DNA from: a virus | DNA: 31,207 nucleotides | Virus record (IMG/VR): IMGVR_UViG_3300048839_000217 | Span: 1 to 31,207 of that record | Direction: 5' to 3' (one strand) | Made by a program: the position numbers and the translations under genes | Notes under the pieces: model-generated | Told to the model about the DNA's origin: nothing | The model's input: the letters and a program-made list of their open reading frames with translations, nothing else | The model's database searches: none | Shown: in pieces, positions 1-7,405 of the stretch | How the letters are laid out: the number at the start of each line of letters is the position of its first letter | Numbering within the stretch: the stretch's first letter is position 1

Positions 1-7
1 TACTAAA

Positions 8-304
8 ATGTTCAACAACAAACGCATCAAAAAGTTAGAAGGACTTACAAAACTTCATTCCCGACTCCACGATACTATTTTCAACGACTCGCACGAACAT
101 GGAGAGAATATTGACAGAATTTTTACCATTTTATCAAATATTATCCTAGTTTTGGAGAATTTTGAAACTAAGCTAAATAGTGGTATAAAAAAACCTTATA
201 AAATCAATTCTAAGAAGAGTTTAGATAAAAAAGGTATCAATATAGCCAAGAGATGTAAAAACTCAAATAAGAGTGGTTTAAATGGTAAATTTGATATACT
301 GTAG
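8..304 (+). CDS. Hypothetical protein, 98 aa, basic C-terminus
   Basis: I do not recognise this protein. The first 55 residues look helical, with a short hydrophobic stretch (ILSNIILVLENF, about residues 42-53). The rest is rich in Lys, Asn and Ser and probably disordered. The ATG follows a TAA stop only two bases upstream, so an unseen gene to the left is probably in the same operon. No Shine-Dalgarno sequence precedes it. It may be a small early protein that binds nucleic acid through its basic tail, but only the charge supports that. Confidence 0.55.
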   Translation: MFNNKRIKKLEGLTKLHSRLHDTIFNDSHEHGENIDRIFTILSNIILVLENFETKLNSGIKKPYKINSKKSLDKKGINIAKRCKNSNKSGLNGKFDIL

Positions 305-341
305 TTTTCAACAGTGAATACTGTATATTTTTACAATAATT

Positions 342-575
342 ATGACAACAATATGTTTTACAGAAGATTGGGAAGAAGAATTTGATAAGTATTTCGGTAA
401 AGATTCACAACGAGGCAAAACAATACCTGCATTTGATGAAAAGAATGTGAAAGACTTCATCAATGACTATCTTTCAAAAAAGCAAGAAGAATTAGAAAGA
501 GAGATGTGTAAATGGAATGAAAGAATGATAGAAAATAATTATGACAACACAAGACATCGTAACAGATTGGTATGA
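342..575 (+). CDS. Hypothetical protein, 77 aa, charged and helical
   Basis: This is an unrecognised small soluble protein. Residues 1-20 are acidic (EDWEEEFDKYF), and residues 45-65 are predicted helical and highly charged. It lies 37 bases after the previous gene; the gap contains two copies of ATACTGTA (295-302 and 319-326) and a TATATT box (324-329) without a convincing -35. A 14-codon frame overlaps its stop as ATGA (572-616); it is too short to call a gene. The gene closes the left plus-strand operon before the structured RNA promoter. Confidence 0.6.
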   Translation: MTTICFTEDWEEEFDKYFGKDSQRGKTIPAFDEKNVKDFINDYLSKKQEELEREMCKWNERMIENNYDNTRHRNRLV

Positions 576-645
576 ATGCTTATGTTGCAGACTATTATGG
601 TAGTATGGAAGATTAGTTTTGTCAAGTTAAAATAAATAATAAGGT

Positions 646-674
646 TTGATAATTAGAAAACAAAAGAGTATATT
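646..674 (+). promoter_or_regulatory. Sigma70-like promoter of the structured RNA
   Basis: TTGATA at 646-651, a 17-bp spacer, then TATATT at 669-674. Positions 668-679 (GTATATTTAGGT) are identical to 27581-27592 in the early-operon promoter, and GAA follows one base later in both. The expected transcription start is near 681, exactly where the first tRNA-like acceptor stem begins, so little or no leader would need to be removed. Confidence 0.7.
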
Positions 675-681
675 TAGGTAG

Positions 682-820
682 AAGGTGGTGGCGAAATAGG
701 TAGCCGCTAATACTATATACGGAACAGTCGACTATGGTATATAGACAGATTGCGAACCAGTTGTGATTTATCAGTACATCATGAACGCAATCATGTAGGG
801 TGCAAATCCTTACCCACCTT
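682..820 (+). ncRNA. tRNA-like module A (class II-like, unusual)
   Basis: A 7-bp acceptor-like stem (682-688 with 814-820) is followed by a D-arm, GCG-AAATAGGTAGC-CGC at 691-707, that strongly resembles the D-arm of tRNA-Leu, including the GG pair. The T-arm has a 6-bp stem (795-800/808-813) and the 7-nt loop TGCAAAT; a canonical tRNA has a 5-bp stem and T at the second loop position. The anticodon position instead carries an 8-bp hairpin with a 16-nt loop (713-744), then a long 7-bp arm (748-792) where a variable arm would be. No CCA is encoded. I cannot assign an anticodon, so I treat it as tRNA-like rather than as a working tRNA. Confidence 0.4.
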
Positions 821-828
821 TTAAACCC

Positions 829-913
829 GCATATCTCTCGAAAGGGATATATGCCGTCTCAATGGAGTTCGCTCCCTTTCCGTACTGGCTAGCACAGATC
901 GGATAATAGAGAC
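829..913 (+). ncRNA. Linker hairpins between the tRNA-like modules
   Basis: ATATCTC (831-837) pairs with GGGATAT (844-850) around a 6-nt loop. GTCTC (856-860) pairs with GAGAC (909-913) and encloses GGAG-TTCG-CTCC (864-875), a very stable UUCG tetraloop, and a second stem CCG/CGG (880-882/900-902) with CTG/CAG (885-887/895-897) above it. The arrangement is a three-way junction. It shows that the structure is not limited to the two tRNA-like ends. Confidence 0.5.
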
Positions 914-918
914 AAACC

Positions 919-987
919 GTAAGTGTCGAGGTGACTAGCTATCCTCTCAGCGTATGGTAGTAGATAGGTGCAACTCCTATCGCTTAC
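919..987 (+). ncRNA. tRNA-like module B (about 69 nt)
   Basis: A 6-bp acceptor-like stem (919-924 with 982-987) encloses possible small arms GTC-GAGGT-GAC (925-935) and CTATC/GGTAG (939-943/956-960, 12-nt loop). It ends in a T-arm of 6 bp (963-968/976-981) with loop TGCAACT. The loop and 6-bp stem repeat the departure seen in module A. The anticodon-position loop is too long to give an anticodon, and no CCA is encoded. Confidence 0.4.
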
Positions 988-1001
988 TTCATAAAGAAAC
1001 T

Positions 1002-1038
1002 AAAAAAGCCACTTCCTTAATCGGTTGTGGCTCTTTTT
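1002..1038. terminator. Bidirectional terminator between converging units
   Basis: AGCCAC (1007-1012) and GTGGCT (1027-1032) form a stem around a 14-nt loop. It is flanked by an A-run (1002-1007) on one side and a T-run (1033-1038) on the other, so it can end both the plus-strand structured RNA and the minus-strand late operon, whose last gene stops at 1043. Confidence 0.8.
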
Positions 1039-1042
1039 AATC

Positions 1043-1393
1043 TTAGAAATATCCTAAGATACGCTTGTTTGTTTTCTGTAATGTTCTAATTGTGTATGTA
1101 CATCTTCTATAATTAGCTTCCGTGAAGTATACTTCATCTTCACTTGAGCCGATTACTATACCTGCGTGCCCAAAGTAACCTTCAGAAGTCAATATAACAT
1201 CTCCTACTTTAGGTTCTCGTTTCTCTGCTATTCTACGTTTAGAGGTCTTAGAAGTCAGCCCGTAAGGTAGATCTTCTCGGATTGTTCTTGCGTATAAAAC
1301 ACAGTTACAAGGATTGGATACAACAGGATTGACGTTCGTGTTCTGGGTACTCGCTACGAATAGCAAGGTCATAACACTACTTACAATACCCAT
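1043..1393 (-). CDS. CHAP-family endolysin with N-terminal signal or anchor
   Basis: This is a 116-residue cell-wall hydrolase of the CHAP amidase/endopeptidase type (NlpC/P60-like superfamily). Residues 1-17 form a hydrophobic export signal or anchor. The catalytic domain then carries NCVLYAR with Cys31, PKVGDVIL around 61-68, GHAGIV with His76, and an acidic or polar third residue in TEAN (91-94). It is short for an endolysin and has no separate wall-binding domain. It is the last gene of the late operon, directly before the terminator and next to a papain-like peptidase, a normal place for lysis. The signal sequence suggests export by the host rather than strict dependence on a holin. Family call is strong; the bond cleaved is not known. 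Confidence 0.8.
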   Translation of the reverse strand: MGIVSSVMTLLFVASTQNTNVNPVVSNPCNCVLYARTIREDLPYGLTSKTSKRRIAEKREPKVGDVILTSEGYFGHAGIVIGSSEDEVYFTEANYRRCTYTIRTLQKTNKRILGYF

Positions 1394-1434
1394 TTGTCAA
1401 ATTAAGAAGTAAACCTATAATTTTAAAGAACAAA

Positions 1435-2280
1435 TTATAAACTGAAATTTCTGATAATTACTGCTAGTCTTTCTTTACTTAATCCTTTTCCTGTGTATGA
1501 CTTAATGATACCGGCACGATATAGCATAAGTTCTATAATCTCTGGTTTTACTATCTCTTTAGGATTACCCCATTGAGTAGCAATACCTTTATCTTTACAA
1601 AACTGTACTGCATCTATAGCCCATTCTGATATTACATTATTATTAAAGCTATCAGGTACAAAGAAGTATGCCTCATTAAAGAATATCCCATTCCTAACAG
1701 CTTGTATAATATCTAAAACCTTATAAATATTACAAGCCCTTACTCCATTATAGTTATCTATAACAATACCATTGTTAATAGTAATACAATGACCATAGGT
1801 GGTAGCACCTACGTTTTTTACCATGTCTAATTCACAATCTCCTTCAAAGAAAGCGTCATTATTATAGTTTCTATTACCTCTATAAGCTGTTACTAATCTA
1901 TAACCTAAGTCTTGTGCTTTAGTGCTTTGTTCTGAATCTAATAAAACACGATAGTATTTTACCTTGTCAGTCTTCTTATTGTTCCACCAATCAGCAACAC
2001 ATTTAACTCCTAAATTGACATACCATCCCCACTCTGAACTAAATCCTCTTTCCTTAGCCATAGCTAGTATCTCTTTTCTATCTTCTAATGTGAATGTATA
2101 TCCTGTTTGAGTTGAGAGTGCTGTCATTGCACCATGTAAGGTACAACTCATACCATCAATCTCGTCTTGATTGTACGCTATACCTGTAAAGACTAATGCT
2201 TTTGGCGGTGTATAATCTGTACCAACAACATAATCATTAGCAGAAACCTGCTCTGATATTACTCCATAGAATTTGTCCAT
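1435..2280 (-). CDS. Papain-like cysteine peptidase with SLH-like C-terminus
   Basis: Residues 40-200 look like a papain-type (C1-like) fold. Cys46 lies at the start of a helix (GMSCTLHGAM), His164 in YGHCITINN, and Asp175/Asn176 in a following strand (VIDNYNG), in the normal C-H-N/D order. Residues 218-256 (WAIDAVQFCKDKGI through MLYRAGI) resemble one S-layer-homology repeat, a module known to bind cell-wall polymers. The gene lies between the ejection protein and the CHAP endolysin. Plausible roles are a second lysis or wall-degrading enzyme, or a peptidase carried in the virion. No signal peptide is visible. The catalytic assignment comes from residue order only. Confidence 0.6.
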   Translation of the reverse strand: MDKFYGVISEQVSANDYVVGTDYTPPKALVFTGIAYNQDEIDGMSCTLHGAMTALSTQTGYTFTLEDRKEILAMAKERGFSSEWGWYVNLGVKCVADWWNNKKTDKVKYYRVLLDSEQSTKAQDLGYRLVTAYRGNRNYNNDAFFEGDCELDMVKNVGATTYGHCITINNGIVIDNYNGVRACNIYKVLDIIQAVRNGIFFNEAYFFVPDSFNNNVISEWAIDAVQFCKDKGIATQWGNPKEIVKPEIIELMLYRAGIIKSYTGKGLSKERLAVIIRNFSL

Positions 2281-2310
2281 ACTTATTTATTAAGAATTAA
2301 AACCTATTTT

Positions 2311-4899
2311 TTATAATTTTTTTTGCATTGTTGTAAGTCCATCTCCAGTAGACTTTTTATACCCCATTTTATCAAAAAATTCTGGATTCACAACAACTTG
2401 AGCCTTTATTTGTTTCCCGCCTCTTTGTTTAACCATACTCTCCACCTCATCAAGAAAAGTTTTACCCAATCCTTTACCTCTCAAGCTTTCGTCTATTGAA
2501 ATAGAGTGTAATACGCCACGTCTATCATCACCAACTCCTTTCATCAAAAATTCAGCACTCCCAATATTTTTTCCATCCTTATCAACAAGTTTAACAAATC
2601 CACCATTTTCTGTAGAACTATATCCATAATAAGGTTTTTCTTTTATTTCGTAACCAAAGTCTTTTAAAGACTGACCAGAGGCTTTGGCTTTTGAGATAGA
2701 GGAAGATAGATCGTCTACGGATTTTGTAGCCTTATTTAAAAGTGTTCCTTCTTGTAATCCAGCTGTACCTTTTGGTATTTTACCTCCAATTGGTGTTTGA
2801 GGTTTTTTTGTACCTTGTAGACTGAGAGGAAGTGTGTCTTGTAATTGTGGTAATGTTTCTTTAATTTGTTTGATTGCATTATTTGCTACTGTTTTTTCTG
2901 TTCCGCTTAATTTACCAGCTTCTGTTTCGACTCTTGACAACCAATCACCAGCTATAGATCGTATACTTCTACCAGTTTTAACACTTGCTCTCCAAAGTGA
3001 ATAGATAGCAGATCCTATTGCAACCCCAACTGGTATAATAGCTCCAGTTAATGGAATGAGTGCAGTTGTACCAACTACGGTAGTTAGTGTTGGTATTGAT
3101 CGTAATTTTTGTATAGCAGTAGATATACCTGATAATTTTGCAACATTATACATATCAACTTTTGTACTCATTCTATCAAGCACCTCAGATAATTTTGTAT
3201 AGTCTTGTAAAAATTGTTTATATCCAACACCTGAAGCGTTTAATTCAATTAAGTCGTTTATTGTGTTCCTAGACTCTTTTAAACCTTTGTTAAATGCACT
3301 CGCTTTATCAGTACTAAATACTTCTGGTCTTTGTGTTTCAACCCATTTGTCAAAAGCTGTCCTAGCTTTCCAAGCACCTTGTACATCAGCATTCCATTTT
3401 CCATCTTTTATACCTTTGTCAAAAATTCTTATATACTCAGATGACATTGCATCATATATTTTAGAAGCATCACCTGTGATTGTTGAAAAAATACCATTTT
3501 CTTCTAATGCGTTTTTTGATAGATTAAATTGTGTCTTAATAGTATCAGTAGTTAATGCCTGACCACTTGATTGTAAATTCTTATCAACCTGCTTTGCCAA
3601 TTCGGTTTTCTTATTTTTTATTTTTATACCATTTGTTCTTAATTTTTCTCCTTTAAAAAATCCTTCATCAATATCTGGGACAAGTTTATTTAGTTTACTA
3701 GCTAATTGTTTTTCATAGTTTGTTATTTTTGCCTTACCTTTAATAAGTCCATCAACACCTTGTTCAGAAAATGCCTCTTTTAATACTCCTGGAGTTTGTT
3801 TCTCTTGGATCAACCGTTCTGCTATTTTTTGTTTAGTTGATTGATCTTGTTTTTTAAGAAATTCACCTGTTTTTTGTAAGCCAACTTTTGTTGCTTCAAG
3901 ACCTTTTTCTGCGTAAGGTATTACTTTCTCGACAGCTTTACCTCCATATTCTACTGCTTTACTAACACCTTTACCAACAGTTTTAGCAACTGGCTCAGAT
4001 ACTTTTTTGCCATATTTTAATGCTAATAAGTTCCCAAATTCTTGAAATCCTTGCGTAATAACCTTACCTTGTTCAGACTCTTTATCAATGCCCATTACTT
4101 CCATAAACTTATCCCCTGCGAATTGTGAGCCTTCACTTAACTTTTCTAATGGTGCTTGTATTGGTTTTTCTATTGTATCAGGTAGTGCTTGCATAGTAGC
4201 AGATACTGGGCTAAAATACGCTTGTAGTCCACCACCTATCATATCAAATACACCAGACACTCCTTTATATAATCTTTCTTCGTCATTTGGAGTAGTTATT
4301 TTTTGGGATACAATCTCTTCTCCTGGTATAATAGAGGTAATTCCGTTTTGTGTTGTTTGATATGGTGTTCGTACTTCCTCTATTTGTTCTGTTGGTGATA
4401 TAGCTTCACGAACCTTTTCAGAACCACTAACAACTCTTTTACCACCTTCGTATAAACCATCCCATAAATTACCCAATACATCAGAGTCTTTAATATCTTT
4501 TAATGATGAATTTTTAAGAAAATCTGGTAAATTATCAAGATCAGATTGTAATTGTTCTGGTAGTAATGATTTTTGATATTGTGTAAGTTGACTAAATGGC
4601 GTAGTATGTAACTCTTCTGCCTCTTTACGTTGTATAGACTGTTGGTTTTCTTCTTGTGTTGGAGAAACAGCTTTACGGATAGGATCAACTATTGGCTTTA
4701 ATGTTTGAGATGTTTTAGAAAAAGCACTTTCTGCCATTTGTACCATTGGGATTTTTCTCGCATAATCAACAACCTGTTTACCTAAATCTAGTGTTTTTGC
4801 TGATTTATACTCTTGTAATTTTTTAACAGCCTCTACTTTATCGACACCTTGAGATTTATACTCTCGTAGTATTTGTTTATCTTCGTCTGATAATATCAT
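2311..4899 (-). CDS. Internal virion/ejection protein with C-terminal GNAT domain
   Basis: This 862-residue protein is largely helical and charged, with long amphipathic stretches between about residues 300 and 590. A strongly hydrophobic Gly-rich segment (about 604-633) could cross a membrane. The last ~105 residues (757-862) form a GNAT acetyltransferase-like domain with the acetyl-CoA loop RGKGLG (807-812) and the terminal FFDKMGYKK segment. Length, position after the other large virion protein and the membrane segment fit podovirus internal proteins ejected into the host to help DNA entry. A fused acetyltransferase suggests it modifies a host target on entry; that is inference. The GNAT call is good, the ejection role moderate. 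Confidence 0.6.
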   Translation of the reverse strand: MILSDEDKQILREYKSQGVDKVEAVKKLQEYKSAKTLDLGKQVVDYARKIPMVQMAESAFSKTSQTLKPIVDPIRKAVSPTQEENQQSIQRKEAEELHTTPFSQLTQYQKSLLPEQLQSDLDNLPDFLKNSSLKDIKDSDVLGNLWDGLYEGGKRVVSGSEKVREAISPTEQIEEVRTPYQTTQNGITSIIPGEEIVSQKITTPNDEERLYKGVSGVFDMIGGGLQAYFSPVSATMQALPDTIEKPIQAPLEKLSEGSQFAGDKFMEVMGIDKESEQGKVITQGFQEFGNLLALKYGKKVSEPVAKTVGKGVSKAVEYGGKAVEKVIPYAEKGLEATKVGLQKTGEFLKKQDQSTKQKIAERLIQEKQTPGVLKEAFSEQGVDGLIKGKAKITNYEKQLASKLNKLVPDIDEGFFKGEKLRTNGIKIKNKKTELAKQVDKNLQSSGQALTTDTIKTQFNLSKNALEENGIFSTITGDASKIYDAMSSEYIRIFDKGIKDGKWNADVQGAWKARTAFDKWVETQRPEVFSTDKASAFNKGLKESRNTINDLIELNASGVGYKQFLQDYTKLSEVLDRMSTKVDMYNVAKLSGISTAIQKLRSIPTLTTVVGTTALIPLTGAIIPVGVAIGSAIYSLWRASVKTGRSIRSIAGDWLSRVETEAGKLSGTEKTVANNAIKQIKETLPQLQDTLPLSLQGTKKPQTPIGGKIPKGTAGLQEGTLLNKATKSVDDLSSSISKAKASGQSLKDFGYEIKEKPYYGYSSTENGGFVKLVDKDGKNIGSAEFLMKGVGDDRRGVLHSISIDESLRGKGLGKTFLDEVESMVKQRGGKQIKAQVVVNPEFFDKMGYKKSTGDGLTTMQKKL

Positions 4900-4913
4900 A
4901 TATTAAATTAAAA

Positions 4914-7388
4914 TTATAAACTATCCCAGTCATCGTCAGAAATAATATCTGTATTATTATAATAATCACGTTGTTTTTTTACGAAATCTAACATTTTTGT
5001 TGGATTATTAATAACATCATTATAAGACAATCCGTTTTCTTGCATATATTCTGGCATACCATACGGTTTTGTCTTAATAATACCATTTTCATATTTAATC
5101 TTATCAGTAGTATATCTACCTAATTGGTCATCTAATTTTTTTAATTCATAACTATTGACCATAGATGCCTCTAATCCTCTTTTTTCCAGCTTATCTTTTG
5201 CTTGTATCATATCTTCATATCGCTTTCTATTAAGAATATCTCTCATTTGTTGTGCATAATTTTTAATTTGTGTTCTTTGTTCACTTGTTAATTTTGCACC
5301 AGTAGTAAAGTTTTCAGTTATCATACCTAAGTTTTCTAAATACCCTCTTGCATTTACAACTGCTTGTACCTCACTTTCCCTTGCTACTGAGTTCGGATCA
5401 GTATTTTTTAAGAACCCAACTATTAACGCCAAATCATTTATTGGTCCAGTTAAATTTGAGTTTAAAATTGTTTTAATGTATTTATCTTGTTCATTATAAT
5501 TTTTATTTGCTGTTTGAATTTCTTTTGTATAGAAATCTATAACATTCTTATCGTCTGATGTGTGCATTGATGTACCCATTAACTTTTTTGCCTCTAATGG
5601 ATTTTTTGCTCTACCACTTAGTATATGCTCTTTCATAGAATCGTAAAGAGAATTTTTTAAATCCTTATCGCCACTAACACTTGACACAATAGCTTTTAAT
5701 TCTCCATCCATCACTGGATCAATCGTTGGCTTTTTAATCCCTTTGTTTGGGTCGAAATAACCAGTAATAAGATTAAACTCTTTTGAACCAGCCTTAATTG
5801 TTTCTCTTCTAAACTGTTCAGTATTGTTTCTGTTCATGTCAGATATTTGTATTGACGTAACATTTCCTGCGTTATCAATGTTTACTTTTTCTACTATACC
5901 TACATGTCCATTCTTTCCAATTGGCATATAAAACGCACTTCCAACAGTTGGTACATCACTATTTAATAATCTTTCTTTACTTTCTTTACTATCACCAAAT
6001 CTTTTGGTTGTTAGTCCTAGTACATCATTATCATAAGCTCCACATTGTCTTCTATTTTTTGGAACATCTTCAGTTTTTGTAACAGATACCTCTAAAGCTC
6101 CATCTTTTGAAACAAAATCATATTTACCATCTGTTCGTGGTATTTGTTCTGTTCCGTCGTCTTCTTTGACCATAGTCTCCCCTGTTTCTGGATCAAATGT
6201 ATATATTTTACCGTCGTCTAACTTCCATTCATAATTTTTCTTTCCTCCTGCTAATCCCATTAAACTTTGTATACCAGCAGTATATTGATCTTGTGTAATA
6301 ATACCATTATTAAGCATATTACCTAATGTTTCAATCCTTGCTTGATATTCAAATGGTTTTTCTACCCCTATTTGATCTGTTTCTTTCTTCATCCTATCTA
6401 ACTGTGCTTGTGCATAATCAATAGCTATTGTATCTTTTTTACGGATTGCTTCTTGAAGATCTTTTGCTACAGAACTTCTCGCGATAAAATAACTTTCTGG
6501 TATGGTGGAGTCTGGAAATGAATTGATTACACTAGAAATTTGTTGAGATGTTGCTGTTGAAAGAAATTCATCTGATAAAATGCCTGATAAACTCGTATTA
6601 GCCTTAGATACTAAATCTAATGCTCCTTTTTTGGCATCTAATTCTGCATCTTGAGCAGCTTTTTCTGCGTTTATTTTTGCAATTCTTACCTCTTCTATTT
6701 GTGTATCTATATCTTGTACAGCACTCATAGCTCCAGAGTCAATTTTTCGTTGTCGTTCTTTTTGCAAGGCTTCTATTCTTCGATCTTGTATACGGACATT
6801 TTCTATAGCTGATTGAATAGCACGGTTCTGTGTTTCAGAAAATCTACTTGATATTTGACCTTTAGTAGAAGCTGTTGCTCCTTCCGGAGATTGAGCATAC
6901 TGACTTTGCACAGCAGAAATTGACTTCTCTGTTCGAGCAGCCATATCACTAAGCTGTTGGTTTCGTATTTTTCGTTCCATTTCTGTCAATTCGTCTTCTT
7001 CTTTTGATTGCTTATTGGCGAGTGCTATGTCTTCGGCAAGTCGTTCTTGTTGAGTAAGCCCTGCTAGTCTGATTGACTCTTCACTTGCACCAGCTCTTCG
7101 TAAGATGTCTTGTTGGCGTTGTGCTGCTGTCATATCAGCAAAAGAAGTAGTATTTGTAGGACTTATAGAGTCTGCTAGTCGTTGGTCTTTAGCTTCTCGT
7201 GAATAGTAATCTCCTGTTTTAGGCGTAGTGGAACTCGCAGGTATAATATTAGTCTGAGTTGCTTGTGTACCAACAGGTTTCGTTAACGGATCTCCTGCGT
7301 ACGAGTCTTGAGAAACTGGTAAATCTCCTTCTCTTACGAGTTTACCATTTATCTTGACTAGTCTATTAGGATTTGTTTTTTCAACCAT
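4914..7388 (-). CDS. Large virion protein with internal CHAP hydrolase domain
   Basis: This 824-residue protein begins with a polar, low-complexity region (1-110), followed by long coiled-coil-like helices (about 110-250, rich in Gln, Lys and Glu). A CHAP peptidase domain lies at about 445-550: RRQCGAYDND with the nucleophile Cys near 452, a GSAFYMP strand, GHVGIV with the His near 495, and SDMNRN as third-residue region. The C-terminal 270 residues are helical. A muralytic domain buried in a long helical virion protein is typical of internal virion proteins that open the cell wall during DNA ejection. It lies 15 bases from the ejection protein gene downstream and 18 bases after the fibre gene. 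CHAP assignment is firm; its place in the particle is inferred. Confidence 0.65.
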   Translation of the reverse strand: MVEKTNPNRLVKINGKLVREGDLPVSQDSYAGDPLTKPVGTQATQTNIIPASSTTPKTGDYYSREAKDQRLADSISPTNTTSFADMTAAQRQQDILRRAGASEESIRLAGLTQQERLAEDIALANKQSKEEDELTEMERKIRNQQLSDMAARTEKSISAVQSQYAQSPEGATASTKGQISSRFSETQNRAIQSAIENVRIQDRRIEALQKERQRKIDSGAMSAVQDIDTQIEEVRIAKINAEKAAQDAELDAKKGALDLVSKANTSLSGILSDEFLSTATSQQISSVINSFPDSTIPESYFIARSSVAKDLQEAIRKKDTIAIDYAQAQLDRMKKETDQIGVEKPFEYQARIETLGNMLNNGIITQDQYTAGIQSLMGLAGGKKNYEWKLDDGKIYTFDPETGETMVKEDDGTEQIPRTDGKYDFVSKDGALEVSVTKTEDVPKNRRQCGAYDNDVLGLTTKRFGDSKESKERLLNSDVPTVGSAFYMPIGKNGHVGIVEKVNIDNAGNVTSIQISDMNRNNTEQFRRETIKAGSKEFNLITGYFDPNKGIKKPTIDPVMDGELKAIVSSVSGDKDLKNSLYDSMKEHILSGRAKNPLEAKKLMGTSMHTSDDKNVIDFYTKEIQTANKNYNEQDKYIKTILNSNLTGPINDLALIVGFLKNTDPNSVARESEVQAVVNARGYLENLGMITENFTTGAKLTSEQRTQIKNYAQQMRDILNRKRYEDMIQAKDKLEKRGLEASMVNSYELKKLDDQLGRYTTDKIKYENGIIKTKPYGMPEYMQENGLSYNDVINNPTKMLDFVKKQRDYYNNTDIISDDDWDSL

Positions 7389-7405
7389 ATTATTATGTTA
7401 AGTAA

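Larger units (their letters stand above)
681..1038 (+). ncRNA. Structured phage RNA with two tRNA-like modules
   Basis: This stretch has no convincing reading frame. It is bounded by a promoter (646-674) and a bidirectional terminator (1002-1038), giving a predicted transcript of about 360 nt. Visible stems in order are: acceptor-like 682-688/814-820; D-arm-like 691-693/705-707; 713-720/737-744 (8 bp); 748-754/786-792 (7 bp); T-arm-like 795-800/808-813; 831-837/844-850; a three-way junction closed by 856-860/909-913 that holds a UUCG-capped hairpin (864-875) and a second hairpin (880-902); and another acceptor-plus-T-arm module (919-987). The plus orientation is supported by promoter, terminator and the tRNA-like polarity. 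Function is unknown. It could be a pair of aberrant tRNAs, a tRNA mimic or a regulatory RNA. Confidence 0.6.

Noticed and set aside
682-820. A tRNA-Leu with a group I intron (D-arm resembles plastid tRNA-Leu)
   Set aside because: The part between D-arm and T-arm is only about 87 nt, and I find no P/Q/R/S-type group I core; removing any simple segment does not restore a 7-nt anticodon loop.
3263-4360. Plus-strand frames inside the ejection-protein gene
   Set aside because: They are shadow frames opposite a long, well-packed gene.
2311-7388. A tape-measure protein of a long-tailed phage in the two largest minus-strand helical genes
   Set aside because: One carries an internal CHAP domain and the other a GNAT domain, with neither tail-tube nor chaperone-frameshift genes nearby; podovirus-type internal proteins fit better.
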